DNA of 64,000 bases, taken from contig OZ020616.1 in the NCBI GenBank assembly GCA_963971575.1, forward strand, positions 13,423,575 through 13,487,574. Reading direction: 5' to 3'. A program made the translations under genes and the position numbers. The stretch comes from Liopterus haemorrhoidalis (lineage: Eukaryota > Arthropoda > Insecta > Coleoptera > Dytiscidae). The notes under the pieces are model-generated. The model was given only the letters and a program-made list of their open reading frames with translations. It was not told the origin of the DNA and ran no database searches. This document shows positions 33,931 to 44,774 of the stretch, in pieces; position 1 is the first letter of the stretch; every line of letters begins with the position of its first letter.

Positions 33931-34395
33931 CAGTCAGTTATATAATATAAATAAATATGCGTTCGTTTTTAACGGACCTACTGAAATCGCTTCGCGGACC
34001 CCACTTTGAGAACCGCTATGTTAGAGTTTGATTGGAATATATTTTAATAAGAGTTCTGAGTGAGTGTAATTTTACAAAAATATGAATTGTATGGTGAGTG
34101 ATAGTAAACAATATTTTTAAACAATCAACATACGTATCAATTCCAACAACCTAATTCCAGACCTCTGAGGACCGCTACCCATCAGAAGACGAAGGACGGG
34201 CGAAGAGGGATACAACATCCATCCACCCTCCCTAACTGCAAAAATGCAGACAACCCTTCCCGAGGATACTGAAAAGCCGTATCTAGGTCGCCAATACAGC
34301 GGTGGCCGCCGCGGTATTTTAGTGGATGACATTGTTTTGTTTTGTTCAATGCAGAAATACGTGTTTTTTTGTTTGTGTTTTATTTTTGTGAATCA

Positions 34396-35061
34396 TGGCA
34401 AAAAACAATTTATTTTGTTGTGTGCCGAAATGTAAATCGTGTATAAAGAAGAATCCCAATTAAACGTTCTATAATTTTCCTAAATCTGGAACAATATCAA
34501 ATGAAATGACATTTGGAGGTAGAGAGAAAATGGATCGTAGGTCTCTGTTATGATACAAATGTCTTCAAAAACTAAAAATAGGCAAAAATCCCAGCCCATG
34601 AATGCGTGTTTGCTCGTTGCATTGAAACTTTTAAAAGTGATTTTTTACGTGCAAGAAATGACAGAATAAAGGCACTTACCCCACCCAAAATTTGTCTAAA
34701 TCATCAGTTCATATATTAAAAGGCCTTTCCACTTCTTCAGGCAGATATTTTTATTTTATACTAATATATTTACCACATTTTTGTTAATATCATATTGACA
34801 GACAGTCAAAAAGAATTAAAAAAACAATGAAAAACTAAAACTTTCCTTGAAATTTCTTTAGAATAGTATATTATTACATATCTTGTCAATCGTAGATTAC
34901 CTTTAAATAAGAAAAATGGCCTAAACAAGCTTGGGAAATACAAAAATACAACTCGTTCATTTTCACCTTGTAATCAAACACAAGTGACAGTTAAATGTCA
35001 TTCTGGAGTGTTCCAGCTTTTGCCGCATATAGCTCTGCGATCTTAAAAAGTTTCCCCTATT
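34396..35061 (+). pseudogene. Degraded THAP-element relic (third member)
   Basis: MAKNNLFCCVPKCKSCIKKN and, after stops, KIGKNPSP and RVCSLH resemble the THAP reading of the elements at 27275 and 37808. The right end GCGATCTTAAAAAGTTTCCC then CTATT matches their right terminus. The left border is not visible. Confidence 0.55.
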
Positions 35062-35282
35062 ATTAAGTGACTTTCAAAAGATCGAGTATCTCTGGCAAGG
35101 ATGGTTCGGTCATATTCAAATAATGGGAGGAAAAAAACAACGAAAATAATTAATGAAGTCAAAACAACAGGTAAAAAAGGACGTTCAAGAAAAACGGGAT
35201 AAAAAAATTAAATGTTCATACCGGCAAGTTATATATAATCACAAGAGTACATATTATATAGACAATTCACTGTAACGAGAAA

Positions 35283-35495
35283 CAATAGGGGATCCGCATA
35301 TAATTTATATTTTCTTAAAAGTACATTTTTTTGATAAGTTAATATTAGTTATGTCAATATTTCAGCGAAATTTTTTAATTAAAATATTATAAATTTGAAA
35401 TAAAGCCGACCACAGCGCGAAGGTTGCCGAGTAAATACGACTGAGCATTACGTCAGAAGCTACACGTCCCAGACTACCTACCCAAGCCTTTACGT
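35283..35495 (-). mobile_element. Terminus of a second THAP-element family
   Basis: ATAGGGGATCCGCATATAAT and the following ~180 bp, to TTACGTCAGAAGC, match the right end of the element at 58573-59524 in inverse orientation, including GCGAAGGTTGCCGAGTA. Only this end is present. Confidence 0.6.
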
Positions 35496-35510
35496 GTATG
35501 TTAGAGATGG

Positions 35511-36113
35511 CAACGATTCATCGAATATTGAAAAAATCGATTATTTTGTTTCAATTAATCGATTAATCATACAATATTTTTTAATAAATATTGCTTTATT
35601 TTTTAATAAATAAAGTTTCGAATAATTTATTATTAATCGATAATTTTATTTTATTTATAAGAAATTACTTAGTTGTATTGTTGAAACACTGGTCGGTAAG
35701 ATGACTTTGCTCTCTTATTTTCAATAAGCAAACATTTATTTTAACAATGAATTATTTGTATTAAAATTTACGTACTTAATATGCAATATCAATATTATAT
35801 AGTATTCGTTCAAACGGGCATTACTTATTGTTACAGCCTGTTTGTAAAAAAAATATTTGTTTATGAAGACATTGCCTTCCATTACCTTCCATTATTTATG
35901 TTTTCCTAATAAAACGGTCAAATGATTTTATATCAGCCTTTAAAATACAACATTAAGACTGTCCCATTTTTATTGTCGGCGAATGAACATGTTTTTTTAT
36001 TTCACAATCAATTAATCGTTTATTTTTTACCAATTTAATCAAAATCGATTATAACATTTCGATTAATCAAATGATGAATTAATCGATTGATTAATTGTTA
36101 TTGCCAACTCTAG
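35511..36113. mobile_element. hAT-like MITE rich in ATCGATTAAT
   Basis: Ends AGAGATGGCAACGATTCATC and, inverted, AGAGTTGGCAATAACAATTA. Both flanks of the interior have clusters of TCGATTAATC palindromes, as in hAT subterminal repeats. Target duplication unclear (GTGTAT on both sides). Confidence 0.55.
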
Positions 36114-36225
36114 CGTGTATTGTTTGATATTGTTTTGTATGAGTTTTGTATTTGTTTTTTAAACAATTTTTCACGCATTTATTATTAAAATGGCAGATAA
36201 AGATTTTGTTAGAGATAACAACCAC

Positions 36226-36434
36226 CCAGAGCCGCAGTAAGGAAAACTTGCGCTAGGGGCAAAGCCGTGATTTGGCGCCCTTGAAAAAAAATGTACATAA
36301 ATAAATGATAAGCAAAACAAAAAAGGTTCTCACCTCCCAAAATCTAAGTGACAAGCAAAAAAAAGGTCCTCACCTTCGTAATGGCGCCCCTTAGTCAAGC
36401 TCGTCAGCGCCCTTTTCCTTGGTGCGCCCAGAGC
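36226..36434. mobile_element. MITE of the AGAGCCGCAGTAAGG family with minisatellite
   Basis: Left end AGAGCCGCAGTAAGGAAAAC is the same as that of the element at 41936-42166. Inside are GGCGCCC and two units of the A-rich minisatellite. Just upstream, MADKDFVRDNNH at 36190 is a short Met-start frame that runs into this insertion. Confidence 0.5.
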
Positions 36435-36918
36435 CGTCGTCCCCTCCGCCCCCCCTATTGCGACTCAGCAACCACCACCATAAAAAACACGCGCGCTCCT
36501 TGTTTAATGTACACCCGCTAACCTCCAGACTCTTCTCGCCAGCAGTCGAAACTTAACAAGACTGCAAAAAGCAATTATCTCTACCTAGACTCTACCTATT
36601 TTTATTGTTCTTACGATAAAATTAAACTAAGATATTTTTGTTATCATTTAAATATTCATTTAAGATACTCATTAAATATTTGATCCGAATTTTGTTAAAA
36701 AATTTAAAATTTAATTTTGACTCGTCGAATCTTCTTGCCCGCGGAAAAAAGCTAAAGAAGCAACCAAGAAATGAATGGAGAGAACTATGTTAAAAAACAA
36801 CAAACCAAGTCACAGCCTTACGCCGAAAGGTAGAAAGGGATTAGGTAAGTTAAGTAAATAAGAAGTTATACTGCCAACAATACAAAAGATTTATGCACAC
36901 ATGTATAAAATCTTACCA
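36435..36918. other. No gene recognised
   Basis: Would be intron if the exon at 36919-37122 is real. No other exon was recognised here. Confidence 0.3.
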
Positions 36919-37122
36919 ATAAGTAAAAAACGAATTCAACGCCGTACAATCCGGTTCCATCTTGTGTCCTTTTGCAGACAAATCACTTGATATTGACTCC
37001 ACCATATTATCCGTATCTTCTGTATCTTCATCTTCACTTTCTTCACTCGAATCTTCACTGTCTTCTTCTTCTTTTGTCGGTTCCGTTGCGACTTTGCTTA
37101 GGATAGTTTTGACAACACTCAT
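36919..37122 (-). CDS. Candidate first coding exon of an unknown gene
   Basis: From ATG 37122 the frame reads MSVVKTILSKVATEPTKEEE, a Ser/Glu/Asp-rich segment of ~25 residues, then KGHKMEPDCTALNSFFTYW. It stays open to a strong splice donor on the - strand: TATTG followed by GTAAGATTTT at 36918-36909. The start is in good context (TTAAAATGAG). Acidic low-complexity followed by a Cys-containing hydrophobic segment looks like real protein. The remaining exons would lie to the left and were not found. Function unknown. Confidence 0.45.
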
Positions 37123-37807
37123 TTTAAGTTAGTTTAGTTGCAAGGGTTCTGATAAACTGAGATGCTTTGGCAATGTCTATTTACAACTAGGAGAGCTATG
37201 CATTGTAACCAGAGGTGTATTTAGGAGTGATTAGGTTATATATAGAGTCAGCAGATGATTTAGAAATAGATGCATTATTAGTTATTGTAACTTGTGATTT
37301 GTTATTCTTCTTATGTTGCTGTTCTACTCGATGTTAGCTATTATTAGGGATATCTTGACCTTGGATACAGCTGCACGGAACAAGGAAGTGGTGATTTTCC
37401 AATACTCAACTTTCTGGTGATTTCTTTAACTAAGACGTTTTTCTTCTTCCAGATCCTCTTTTCCTTCTGTTTTATCTTGTCTCTTATACTAGTGGGTGTA
37501 CCTGTGCTTCGCTACGGAATTTCACTACATTAATTCCAAAAAAGTGGAACATAACGATTATAAAGTTAAATATATAAATCGGCAGGTAAAGTAATTTTAA
37601 CTACTGTTAGGTAGTGGAGAATAAATAAATAGTTAGCACTGCCACCTTTTGACAAATTCTACAACTCTCAACATATTTGCATTTCGGGCTTCTGTTTACG
37701 CTGTGATATCTGCGTTATTATTAATCTTTGATGAATAGTGTTAGATATATTACGATTCTACGTGAAATGGTCTAATTTATTATTTTAAAATAATTGATGC
37801 ATCACTA
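37123..37807. other. Upstream of the candidate exon; nothing recognised
   Basis: Would hold the promoter and 5' UTR if the exon is real. No TATA-type arrangement could be chosen with confidence in this AT-rich DNA. Confidence 0.3.
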
Positions 37808-38623
37808 TAGGGATTTGCAGCTAAGCACCCTACCATCTGGTGAGCGTTTCATGAACTTGTGTACATCAGATAACATTTCGTTTTGTGTATTGGTTTTGTA
37901 TGAAGTTTGTTTTTAAAGTTTTATTATAATCATTGAAAAATGTATAATACATATTTTTGTGTGCCTATGTGCAATTCATTGAAAAGAAGAAACCCGGAAA
38001 TATCGTTTCATTTGTTTCCACTAATATCAGACACCGTACGGTTCGAAACAAAATTGGGAAAGCAAGAGGTTAGGAATCGACGCGATGTTTAGATAAACAA
38101 TTTAAAAATTGGAAAAAAAGTGAGCCCTTATATCAAAGTTTGCTAATTACATTTTAATGATAGTGACTACAAAAAATATTTTCAATTTTGTATTTATTAT
38201 CGCATATCTTGAAAATTCCTGTTATTGTGTGTGGGTTTGTAATGCACAAGTTTGTAGGCATAATGCATATATCTTTATGAACTCTCTGTTTTTTTTAGTG
38301 ACCACACAATATTATATGCCCAGCATTGTAGATTTCTACCCCTTGGTAAACAACACGGAAATTATTATTTCCCCCAATATAGTTAAAATAATCGACAATG
38401 GAAAACCGCCATAACTTAAAACCAGATCACAAAATGTAGTATTTTAGATGTTTACAAGTAATGTCACTTCACAAAATCAGAAAATCCCAAACAATTATTT
38501 ATTTTTTGTCGTTTTTTGATACACTTTTCGCTATTATTTACTAGTAAATGTCAAGTGGTATCTGATTTAGAATGGTTTCAAAAAAATCCGCGTGGCGCTA
38601 CGATCTTAAAATTTTTCCCCTAT
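37808..38623 (+). mobile_element. THAP-domain DNA element, copy 2
   Basis: Nearly identical to 27275-28091 from TATAGGGATTTGCAGCTAAG to TTTTTCCCCTAT, including the same TAG inside the THAP reading. The shared stop shows that both copies descend from an already non-coding source and were moved in trans, or by duplication. Confidence 0.75.
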
Positions 38624-38928
38624 AAAACTCCGATGTTGTGCACCCACAAACTTAATAATACAAAAACTATTGGCGTCAACTGATTAACTGACTGACAAAT
38701 CCCAACTCTATCAAAAATATATTATATATAGATATATTTGCAAAATTCGGCAACTTTAACTATATTATTTAATTTTAGTTCGGTGTCCTTTACAAACTAA
38801 AAATAATTTAACATATGCTTTAACCTATTTATTAGGTTCCCTAGCAACTTTCGGCCATTGCTGCTTGAACCTGTTATGTAATGAGCTCACCCTGTTACGT
38901 AATAAGCTCATTGCGTAACAGGTAAGCG

Positions 38929-39232
38929 TAGGGTGACTATTCGTCCTGCTTTTTGCGGGACTGTCCCACGTTTTGATTGGGTGTCCCGCAAAAGTCCCGC
39001 ATTCTAACATTTTGTCCCGCATTGTAACTTGGTTAGGACGAGGTGAGGACTTTTTTTGTTTTGCTCTTCACTTGGATTTGGGAGGTGAGGACCTTTTTTT
39101 TTGCTCTTCACTTGGATTTGGGAGGTGAGGACCTTTTTTTGTTCTTCACTTGGATTTGGGAGGTGAGGACCTTTTTTTTGCTCTTCACTTACATTTGGGA
39201 AGAATTGTCTTCTTAAGAAAATGGTCACCCTA
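38929..39232. mobile_element. MITE with minisatellite core and 8-bp duplication
   Basis: Ends TAGGGTGACTATTC and, inverted, TAGGGTGACCATTTTC; flanks GGTAAGCG (38921-38928) and GGTTAGCG (39233-39240). Inside, 'GTCCCGCA' repeats and four units of the ~45-bp minisatellite. Confidence 0.75.
39040..39195. repeat. Minisatellite, four ~45-bp units
   Basis: Unit GGAGGTGAGGACCTTTTTTT then GCTCTTCACTTGGATTTG. It gives rise to a repetitive open frame (QIQVKSKKKGPHLPNPSEEQ) on the - strand that is not a gene. Confidence 0.85.
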
Positions 39233-39304
39233 GGTTAGCGGTGTGTAATAAAAAGGAGTGGGGAACGTGCTACATTTACTAATCACTGACACGCTTGTGA
39301 TGAA

Positions 39305-39480
39305 CTTATACGTATATAGCCGTGGAAAATAGTATATTATGCAATGAGCATGGAATGATGGTCATTTCACAGGAATATGAAAGTTGCGTCACGAGTCGTA
39401 GGCGAGTAGCGTAATTCATACGAGTGAGAAATGACTATTCTATGCAAGTTTCATACTATGCTTTTTCCACGACTATAACT
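39305..39480. mobile_element. Inverted-repeat element, ~170 bp
   Basis: TATAGCCGTGGAAAATAGTA at the left and, inverted, TATAGTCGTGGAAAAAGCAT at the right, with similarity continuing ~50 bp (to GGTCATTTC / AGTCATTTC). The same terminus recurs at 39948. Confidence 0.55.
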
Positions 39481-39960
39481 TTATTACTTATTTAATTTTT
39501 ATTCAATTTCCTTTAAAAACTAACAATAATTTGACAGTTGCTTTCAATCTATTTATTACGTTGCCTAGCAATGGTCATGTTCGTACGTGTCATACGGAAT
39601 ATAAATTCAGTTAAAAGAACAATACTTGCGTCAACTGATTAACTAACTGACGAAGACCAAGGCTATCAAAAAATATATTTGCAAAATTCTAAAACTTATT
39701 ACTTATATCTTAAACTATATTATTTTATTTTATTTATTTATTTAGTTTTAATCTGCCGGTTTCCTTTACAAACTAACAATAATTGCCTAGCAACGGTCGG
39801 CCATTGCTGCTTGAACCTATTATGTAATGAGCTCAACCTGTTATGTAATGAGCTTATTACGTAACAGGTCAGCGTAATAAAAAAAGTGAGGAACGTGCTA
39901 CATTTACTAATCATAGACACGCCTGTAATGAAGGTATATCTATATAGTCGTGGAAAAAAA

Positions 39961-41377
39961 TATTTTTATTATAGTTAGAAAGAACACAGCGTTAACCTAT
40001 TCACGTAAAAAATATTTTTGTAAAAATAATCAAAATTCGCGCCATTTTGCGTAATTTCTGTGAAAATAGTAAAACCTGTGTCGCTGTCGTAGAACGTTGT
40101 TCTGTGAAGCTTACTGTTCTGTTCTGTGAAGTTGAATAAAACAAAAAAATATTATCCAATCAGAAACCAGAAATTGCGTATAAAAACGGCATAACACTAT
40201 GAAAACAAAAGTATAGAGGTGCATAGTGTGATTATTTCTTTTCTATTTACTTTTTCAGTTTCTCTTTGTTTTGTTATCAAAGATAAATAAATGGCTCTTT
40301 CAAATATTCCTTTCTGAAACGTGGCTTCCAAAGGTAGTGTACATAGCTGGCCATCCCTGGTATAAATATAATGTAAAATTGCATTAAACTATTGTAATTA
40401 TTTAATGTCAGGATTGCCACCTGTTGCAAGGTGGAGACGATATTAAAAAAAAATATTGCAATTAAAATAAGTTATTTTATACATTCATGATACGTGTAAA
40501 AAATTACACCTAAAAAAATAGTCCCAAACATCCTGTTGTTTTTACATTCATGTAACTAAAATGGTATAAAATCAGGGGTAAATAGTCAAGAATAAGCTTG
40601 TTGTCCATATGGAATTTGAAGAACGGACCCAAGATTTACGCGAAAACGTTTATACGCATTCTTGTTTATTGTCGAAAAACGTACTACGAAGGTAACAGTT
40701 CTAGACAAAGCTTATTAAATTTTTGTTATATGTGGTGATAAAACAAGTATAAAATTGATTAATCATCGTTTTAAGGGGTAAGTAAATTATTTATCTATAT
40801 TTTGTTTGTATAATTTTCTGTTCGAACGAACGAGTAATGGCAGGTTAGGAATAACACTTGTTGTTGGGACATGTTAAACATTAATTTTAGTTAAAAACAA
40901 ATTAATTTTGCTCACAGCATTATGGCTATTAGCACTTTTTATAACTTGATTAACTATTTAGAGCATGGGTTGGCAATATATGGCTTTTGATCCATTTCTG
41001 GCTTTGGTTATCTATGTAAATATGGCGTTTTTAATATACGTACAACCTTTTTTTGTAATCGAAAATTTTCGAATGCGAAACGAATTTCACATCTTTTGGC
41101 TATTACGTTCTGTGTTGACGAACCCTAGACCCTTTAAAAATTGCTGCCCCTTATTTCTTCCAATTAGAGTTCCAATTTTATTATGAAAATATTCCTTTTA
41201 CACAAAACGTAACTTATTACGTTGTTTTTAACTTATCAACAGTCTCTTTCACGTTCTCAAGGTCACTATTATGCATGCAGGAGGATCTATTCTATAAGCT
41301 TTTCGACAATCGTTCCTACAGTATCCTGTCGAAAGTTCCGATTTTCAACACCTCGTGTTGTTATTCTGTAACTCATT
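39961..41377. other. No gene recognised
   Basis: Short frames only. Confidence 0.4.
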
Positions 41378-41408
41378 GATAGTTCACTTTTAACAAAAGT
41401 GAACTATC
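41378..41408. repeat. Perfect 14-bp palindrome
   Basis: GATAGTTCACTTTT, a 3-base loop AAC, then AAAAGTGAACTATC. A second small inverted repeat (CAACAC CTC GTGTTG) lies 20 bp upstream. No element assigned. Confidence 0.8.
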
Positions 41409-41935
41409 GTGTTGTGTCGCTCTTAGGAGACCTAGGATTTGTCCTTTTTGAAAAGTGATATTGTTTTTTGACATTTGTACTTGTTGTTTACATACGTGTG
41501 AATATATTTGTAAGTTAGTGTGATTTAAAATGTGTTTTATATGGATATATATATTTTTATTACCTTTTACCTAAAATCAGTGGTCGCGCTAGCTCTTAAA
41601 ATCTGGAGGGGCCAGGAAATATTTGAGTAAAATCTGGGGGTGGGCAGGAAATATTTGAGGAGGGCATCATTTTTTATGGACACATTATTCTCTAAGCATT
41701 TTTGTGGGGGACAGAGCAATATTTATTTGGCCTATCCATATAAAATTGAGGATCACGTCTTTCACCACGTCGCCTTCTCACCCTTACCCTGCCAGCATGC
41801 ATACCCAAACACAATCTGGATTCATAGCTAAAAACTACCGTATTCCATTGCTGGTTGCATAGTAGTCGCTCTCTGTACCACTCCAGTCAGTTGCGTAGAT
41901 GCTCAGAGGTGAGCGGTAACACAAGATGATGACCA
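41409..41935. other. No gene recognised
   Basis: A possible hAT-like end CAGTGGTCGCGCTAGC at 41579, without a partner. Confidence 0.3.
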
Positions 41936-42166
41936 GAGCCGCAGTAAGGGGTGGCGACGGACCCTAGCGCACTAAGGAAAAGGGCGCCACATTGCGAAGG
42001 TGAGGACCTTTTTTTTTTTTTGCTCATCACTTGGATTTTTGGAAGTGAGGACCTTTTTTTTTGCTCATCACTTGGATTTTGGGAAGTGAGGACCACCTTT
42101 TTTTGCCAAGGGCGCCAAAACACAGTTTTGCCCCTAGCGCAAGTTTTCCTTACTGCGGCTCTGATG
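41936..42166. mobile_element. MITE with AGAGCCGCAGTAAGG ends and minisatellite
   Basis: AGAGCCGCAGTAAGGGGTGG at the left; inverted right end AGAGCCGCAGTAAGGAAAAC. Both ends carry CTAGCGC and GGCGCC. Inside are three units of the T-rich minisatellite. Five bases (GATGA) recur just outside both ends. Confidence 0.75.
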
Positions 42167-42187
42167 AGGACGGTATAAAAACAGTTC

Positions 42188-42997
42188 AAATCTTCTTATA
42201 CGGCGATAAGCCTTGCTCTTGTTCAAAAGATTAACAATGATCTTAAAATTATGTACGATTGGCTTGTGTCAAATGATCTAATTATTAATGAAAGTAAATA
42301 TAACTTTATTACATTTACTAAACGTAAAAAAGAACATGACACAAGTCAATTAATTAAGATAAATAAATCGATTGAACAAGTCCAGTCTACCAAAATACTG
42401 GGAATTTATATAGACGAGTGACTGAACTGGGATGTACATATAAATAATCTTTGCAAGAGAATATCCCAGGAATGCTGGAAAGTAAAAAACCTTGCAAAAT
42501 GTTGTAGTAAAGATGTAGTCAGAGCGTATTACTTTGGTCACATTTATTCCATTTTGTCATATCGTTTATTATGCTGGGGCACAAGTTCAGAGTTCAATAG
42601 ATTATTTAAAATGCAGAAAAGAATCATTAGAAATATGGTTGGGTGCTGCCGAAGAACCTCTTGTGTTCCTATTTTTAGAAAGCTGAATATCTTACCATTA
42701 CCGTGTATGTATATATACCAGGCTATCCTTCATGTACAACAAAACTTATCAGTTTTCGAGAAGCGGTCCGATATACATACATATAATACTAGACAAAACA
42801 GTAATTTAGAAATTCAAACAGTTAGATTTACAAAAACGGCACAAAATCCAAATATACTAATGAAAAAAATGTATAATAAACTACCTTCACACATCAAAGA
42901 TAGTACAACCGTGCCGCTATTTAAGAAAAGGATAGTTAAATTTTTAATCAGTAAGTATTTTTATAATCTAAATGAGTATCTTATGCAGCAACAATAA
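42188..42997 (+). pseudogene. Non-LTR RT thumb and C-terminus, one internal stop
   Basis: The frame reads SSYTAISLALVQKINNDLKI then MYDWLVSNDLIINESKYNFI, STKILGIYIDE, a TGA at 42419-42421, then LNWDVHINNLCKRIS, ILSYRLLCWGTSSEFNRLF, MQKRIIRNMVGCCRRTSCVP and a C-terminus to LMQQQ and TAA. This is the jockey/CR1-like region after the FADD box ('WL..N.L..N..K...I.F', 'KFLGI.ID..L.W..HI', 'SYG...WG', 'QKR.IR.I'). Everything before it is missing, and the junction is next to the MITE ending at 42166. Different lineage from the 1262-2765 copy. Confidence 0.85.
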
Positions 42998-43189
42998 GTA
43001 AACACACTTATTTACGAATTGAACTGACTTATTTAATTTGTTAATTATTTATTTATTTACTTTGATAATTATTTATTTATTTAATTTGTAAATTGACGAA
43101 CATAAATATTGTAATTTATTATCTATATATTTATACTTTTATATTAACTATCTTATTTTTAAAATTTTGACTGTGTTAGTGATATTAAT

Positions 43190-44390
43190 TATTCGGCCCA
43201 ATTCTGTAAGCAAGTTACTACGAAAAAGTTACAATAAAAGTTGCTAAATACAAGGTCAGTAACTATTTTAGTAACTTTTACGAAATTCGTATTCTGTAAG
43301 AGAAAAGTTGCTATGAAATTAGTAACTAGTTGCTAAGAAAGTTATTATGGATAACAACTAACAGAAAGCAGTTGCTACACTTAGTAACTTCAAAATAACT
43401 TGTTAAAATCGTGTAAAATCGCAATTTCTCTGTTTAATAATGAATTATTTCAAGCATTTTACAATGAAGGGCAACATAGTGACAATAATTATAGAAGGAT
43501 TTTTATTTTATTTTCTGTATAGCACAAAATTCTTCGAGTTCTTTATTTCAAATTCTATTTTTTTTTTTTTTTTTATTTACATTTGTTTTATAATAGTATA
43601 ACAGTACAATATTTTTTAAATATATTAACTACGACTGTCAATAGAAGCCGCGCACACAAGGGGGTGGTCGACGAGTTCAGACCCCCTCCCCCAAGGATTT
43701 GAAAAATCAAATACTTATTAAATAAAAACTAAGCGATTGCAAATAAGATCACCTTTTTTATTACTAAAAATTAAATTATAATCAAAATTAAATAAATATA
43801 TAAACCCAGCCCTGTCCATAAAAACACAACAATACATTTGTATTATATTACAGATATTTTTTCGAAATGAACCCTTCCCAGATCAATGTTTTATGTGCGC
43901 GCCTGTTCAATGGCTATCCGAACTTCTTTAACTGTATTTCACCCAATTCATTTAAATTTGAACTATAACTTGCACCACCACATAGAAAACAGTAGCCACA
44001 TAGCACATCACCACAGCACCACCACTCGTTCCTGTCAATTATTTTTTAAACACTCGTATCACCGACCATGACCGGGTTATTTTCCAGGAAATTCAACAGA
44101 ATTTCCATCTGTTTGCAATTCTTTTTCTGATTTTGTTTATAAAACATTTTTCGTTTAACCTCAGAAACTCACAACATAGCTGTCAAACTCAATTAAAAAC
44201 GAATACCTCGCCTGCGCAGAACGTAATCTGGCTTCTAGCTTCACGGTTCTTTGTAGCAACGTTACTAAATATAACTTGTTATAAGAACGTTGCTTGTGCT
44301 TATGCTTGGAGAATACCAATTGTTTGGCGATTGATAAGAAAGTTACTATAAAAGTTATTTCGTAGCATTGACAATTTGTAAAATGACTTA
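43190..44390. mobile_element. Possible element with inverted AGTAACTT-rich ends
   Basis: Left: AATTCTGTAAGCAAGTTACT, ACGAAAAAGTTAC. Right, inverted: AATTTGTCAATGCTACGAAA then TAACTTTTATAGTAAC. Many AGTAACTT and GTTGCTA words at both sides. No target duplication seen and no coding sequence. Confidence 0.35.
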
Positions 44391-44509
44391 TCCAATATTA
44401 CTTGTATGTAATCTACTGGATCAATAAGTTATTATTATTATTATAAGTGGTTCGCATCCCAATAGGCCTTCCATGTTCTGTAAATCATTGGCCCGCAACC
44501 ACCCTTGTA

Positions 44510-44774
44510 GAAGTGTAACAGTCCCTTAGAGTCAAAGTGTAAGGCGGCGATCTTTGCGTTCTGTGGTTTTTCGGCGACGTCCTATACCTCCTGCTTATCG
44601 TGTTCGGCCTTCCTGGAACCATGCCCGACAACAACCAACCACATTATTGAGACTCCTATTGATCCTAGTGGCAATTTCTGTAAAGGATAAATCGGCTTCT
44701 CGCAAACCTACTATTCGCCCCCAATCAAACTCGCTAAGTTGATGAATATTTGCGTGTCTTCTCGCTCTAGGCAT
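44510..44774 (-). pseudogene. Tc1-like transposase N-terminal relic
   Basis: From ATG 44774: MPRARRHANIHQLSEFDWGR then IVGLREADLSFTEIATRINR, SLNNVVGCCRAWFQEGRTR, stop, AGGIGRRRKTTERKDRRL. This is the paired-like helix-turn-helix ('LS.FDRGRI.GL.EAG.S...IA...RS...V') and the GRPRxTT hook region of Tc1-type transposases. Nothing beyond the second helix-turn-helix remains. Confidence 0.75.

Larger units (their letters stand above)
33229..34018 (-). mobile_element. hAT element remnant with exact target duplication
   Basis: 8-bp duplication TGTTAGAG at 33221-33228 and 34019-34026. Ends CAGCGTTTCTCAAA and, inverted, TAGCGGTTCTCAAAGTGGGG. The - strand encodes the end of a hAT transposase, itself split by a small MITE. 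Confidence 0.88.
38740..39320. repeat. Segment duplicated at 39665-39960, split by a MITE
   Basis: Shared blocks: ATATATTTGCAAAATTC, CGGCCATTGCTGCTTGAACC, AATGAGCTC, GGAACGTGCTACATTTACTA and a final GTCGTGGAAAA-type end. The right-hand copy lacks the MITE and so shows the empty site. Confidence 0.65.

Noticed and set aside
39040..39195. CRISPR-like array
   Set aside because: The ~45-bp units are contiguous tandem repeats without unique spacers, and the window is eukaryotic.
39004..39228. Repetitive frame LPNPSEEQKKGPH on the - strand
   Set aside because: Translation of the minisatellite inside a MITE.
44554..44742. + strand 62-residue frame
   Set aside because: Antisense of the Tc1-like N-terminal domain, which has a clear helix-turn-helix on the - strand.
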